Shown here piece after piece: positions 61,240 through 64,000 of a stretch of 64,000 bases of DNA. The position numbers were made by a program, and so were the translations under genes. A model generated the notes under the pieces. That model saw only the letters and a list, made by a program, of their open reading frames with translations, ran no database searches and was not told the DNA's origin. Each line of letters starts with the position of its first letter. Positions within the stretch are counted from its first letter, which is position 1. Source of the DNA: Pelecanus crispus (taxonomy: Eukaryota; Chordata; Aves; Pelecaniformes; Pelecanidae); NCBI RefSeq assembly GCF_030463565.1, contig NC_134656.1, forward strand, positions 1,369,001 through 1,433,000, given 5' to 3'.

Positions 61240-64000
61240 GTGCTTGCTGGCGGTGGTCCCCCCCAGCCGCAGCCCCCTGCTCCCCGCCACGAAAAGGGAC
61301 GCTCCTAAAGCTCTGCCCAGGCTGCGCCCGTCCTCCCCGAGGCGGAGGATTCACGCTGGGAACCCGCTTTGTACCTTCCCCTGAGCAGCAGTGCTTTTCC
61401 GAGACGATGTGACTGTATTAAGAAAATTAAGTGGAGAACAGCCCAGACTTGGCTCTGGCTGCGCTCCTTGCGGTAATTGGCTCTCCGGGGTATTGAGTGC
61501 CGTCGGTATGCTGCATGCGGCCGTGTTGGCATAAATAAAAAGGGGGAAGCGATCCCCCTGTCTATCTCTTTTCCCCAAAGGCTTTTTCCTTTTAAAACCC
61601 CTTTGCCTACAAACGCAGCTAATACAGCCGAGTTAACGGCGCGTGCAACCCCGGGCTGCACGCAGGCGGGAGCGGGGAGGACTGGACGTTGAAATTTAGC
61701 GTTGGGGGCAGCTGGAGCATCCCCTGCATCCCCCCAGGGCTCATGCGTGGACCCCCGTGTTTGCAAGAGCTGGTTTTCGAGCCCAGACCATTGCATCATC
61801 CCCACGGCACGTCCCTGGGGCTTTTGGTGGACGGTCCCACTTGTGGATCCATGGACGGGCAGCGGGCGATGCCTGTGACCGGAGCAGACGGCGGCTGCGC
61901 TCGCGGCATGGGTGGGATGGAGAGCGAGACCCGGGGCTTGGCGATCCCCTGCTCCTGCTCGTCCCCTCCGGTTCTTGGGGCAGCCTGAGCCCATCCACAG
62001 CTTTGCCCCCGACCTCGCTGCGTGGGGTTGAGGAACGCGGGCTGCGCGGAGAGAGGAAAGGGCTGTGGCCTTATCAGAGGGGCCCCTCTCTGCGGGAGGC
62101 GGCTGCTGCTTTCTGCGCCTGAATTAATCATGTTCTGCAACCTTTCAGGAGGGAGTGACGCAGCCGGCTTTGATGGGGCTAATTAAAGCGAGCCAGCGCC
62201 AGGAGAGGCTGTGGCAGGGCCTGATAAACAACCTTTTGTCTGCAGCGCTCAGCCCCAGCGGGTTCGTGGTGCTGTGCAGCTGGGGGAGCAGGTGGGAAAG
62301 GACAGGGGTTTCAAAGAGGGTGAGCACCCAGCGTTGAGCCGTGCCTGCTGCGGACCCGGACCTGAGCCTCGGGGCTCCCGGCGCTGTGCCGTCCGCTCTC
62401 CGGAGAGGATGGGTAAAAGGAGGTGAGGATCCTCCTCTCCGGGTCAGAGACGGTGGGGACAGGAGGCCATCCCTGCGGCTGGCTCGGCTTATGCCGAAGG
62501 GTGGCTGCGGAGCTGCCCGGAGCCCGGCAGAGGTGGCTCCCGGGGACCAGCGATCCCGAGCGCCTTCCTCGCTCCGTCCGCAGGGCCGGCGGCCGGGCAC
62601 GGACCCCGTTCCCCGAGCACGGTTGGGGAGCAGCCGTCCCTGCTGCAGGCTCGTACCGCACCGAGCACGGCGGCTGCAAGGGCCGGGTCTGCCGCCAGCC
62701 AGAGGGACGGTCCAGGCCACCGGCTGCGTGTCCCCATCCCCGGCGCGGCTGCTGCTAACAGCGATGGAAAGCATTAACATGCAAGGGAGCACGTTGAGCC
62801 ACGCACCTCCGGTTAATTTTATGGGGAGGCCGTGCAGAGCGGCTGGGGCTGGCGCGTGCGGTCTTGGCACCGGCACAGCCCTCCCTCCTCCCGCGGCACC
62901 GGCGAGGCGCTTCCACGTCACGTTTGAAGAAAGAAGCTGCCTTACTGGTAATGGCTTGAGATCCCCCGAGAGTCCTTCAGGCCATCTGCCAGCCCGCCCA
63001 GCCCCGCGGCACCTGCCCCGCGCGCTCCCAAAGGCAGAGCCCCCGGCGCTGCTAATTACCCCGCAGACGACGCTCCGTCCCTGGGATCCTGTGTGTCCCG
63101 TGCACGGTGCAAGGGAGGAACTGGTGCGTATTGCACGGATGGGAAAACAAAGCAGCCTCCATTAAATGGGACTGGGAAAGGCGCGCTGGGCCCTTCCCTC
63201 TTTGCTCACCCCTGGCACGAGGGGAGACACCCGCAAAGCCCCACAGCTGGGGGACCGGACACCTCTGTGCCGAGCGAGGGGACAGGGACGCGCCGCCCGC
63301 CACCCGCCCGGCGCTTGCACCATGCTCCGTGGCCCGGTGCGGTGGCATTGCCAGGGAGCAGCCAGCCGTGCGCCCTGCCCAGCGCCTCGCACCGTGGCCG
63401 TGCTGCCCATCCCCGTGGCATCGGGGCCGCCCGCCCGCGGTGCGGCCATGCAAAGCACGAGCCGGCTGCCGTTGTCGCCGGCTTCACAGGAAGGCAGCAG
63501 GGCTGGGGCCGGTGTCTGCCGCCCGCCGTGCTGCCCTCGGTGCTCCCGTCAGCGCTGGGCACGGTGCCACCCGCTCCTCCCCAGTGCCCATCCCGCGCCT
63601 CCCGCCCTCTCCGGCAAAACCGGCTTCTCCCATGGAAAATGGAGAGGATCCAGAAACCGCACGTAGAGGGTGAAACGCTCTCCCAGCGGGCTGTTTTCGC
63701 TGCACCTCCAAGGAATGGCAGGGCAAATTCTGGGGTGTCTCAAAGCTGCCTCCGACCCACCCACCAGCACCTAATTCCCGTGGGTGGGCGAAGCCCCCGG
63801 ACCCGCCCTGTGCTGAGGGGCCAGCGACCCTCGTCCCCCCCAGGCTGCACAGCACCAGCCCGCCTTTCCCAGCCAGATTTTTCTCACCCCCCTGGAATAT
63901 TTTTCATTACTTCCTAAATCCACCCCTGCACGTTAGCCATCGCAGCTCAGCGCCTCCAGCTGCCTGTGCCGCTCTTCCCCAGCACCCGCCGGGAGCGACG
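61240..64000. other. PSMF1 downstream flank, no gene recognised
   Basis: In human the next gene is TMEM74B on the opposite strand. No TMEM74-family segment (such as its DYGF transmembrane block) was seen on either strand, so if present it lies beyond the window. An AT-richer stretch at about 61400-61650 includes an AATAAA near 61534. Another AT-rich spot at 62120-62240 contains GGGGCTAATTAAAGC. The remainder is GC-rich with shadow ORFs only. Confidence 0.4.

Noticed and set aside
1-64000. Endogenous retroviruses, LTR elements, DNA transposons, tRNA or rRNA genes, CRISPR-like arrays
   Set aside because: Looked for and not seen. Tandem arrays here are contiguous repeats without spacers, and the only recognisable interspersed element is CR1.

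Overview
This is vertebrate nuclear DNA, almost certainly from a bird. The evidence is split genes with GT-AG introns, a 3'-end copy of a CR1 LINE (the dominant sauropsid/avian retroposon), very GC-rich sequence, short introns, and many simple tandem arrays but almost no other interspersed repeats. That texture fits a gene-dense microchromosome-type region. No viral, prokaryotic or CRISPR-like content was recognised.

Four protein-coding genes can be read in full, in the order FAM110A (+), ANGPT4 (-), RSPO4 (-), PSMF1 (+). This matches, from memory, the order at human 20p13, but here the block spans about 54 kb rather than several hundred kb. FAM110A has one coding exon (339 aa). ANGPT4 has nine coding exons (499 aa) and RSPO4 five (223 aa). 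PSMF1 has seven coding exons (271 aa). For the split genes the exon boundaries were placed by splice sites and reading-frame phase, and each adds up to a whole frame. The short last exon of RSPO4 (74 bp) is in the wrong frame of every long ORF and was found by phase alone.

Layout: 1-66 looks like a CRE+TATA promoter firing leftwards out of the window; 67-5459 is gene-free; 5460-6525 is a 21-bp minisatellite with higher-order structure; 6.6-8.8 kb is FAM110A; 8.8-13.1 kb is intergenic with a 64-bp minisatellite; 13.1-21.9 kb is ANGPT4; 23.5-32.8 kb is RSPO4; 32.8-52.4 kb is a gene-free interval with several tandem arrays and AT-rich islands that are enhancer candidates; 52.4-61.2 kb is PSMF1; 61.2-64 kb has no recognised gene.

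The genes do not form one pathway. ANGPT4 (TIE2 ligand) and RSPO4 (WNT/LGR-ZNRF3 signalling) are secreted signals. FAM110A is a centrosome/spindle protein and PSMF1 a proteasome regulator. I found no new multi-gene system. The most unusual features are a 94-bp nearly perfect palindrome just after the RSPO4 stop codon, a long G-rich array abutting the PSMF1 promoter, an Ig-switch-like GAGCT array, a Tyr-to-Phe change in the PSMF1 C-terminal HbYX motif, and an unexplained antisense ORF with exon-like boundaries in PSMF1 intron 5.
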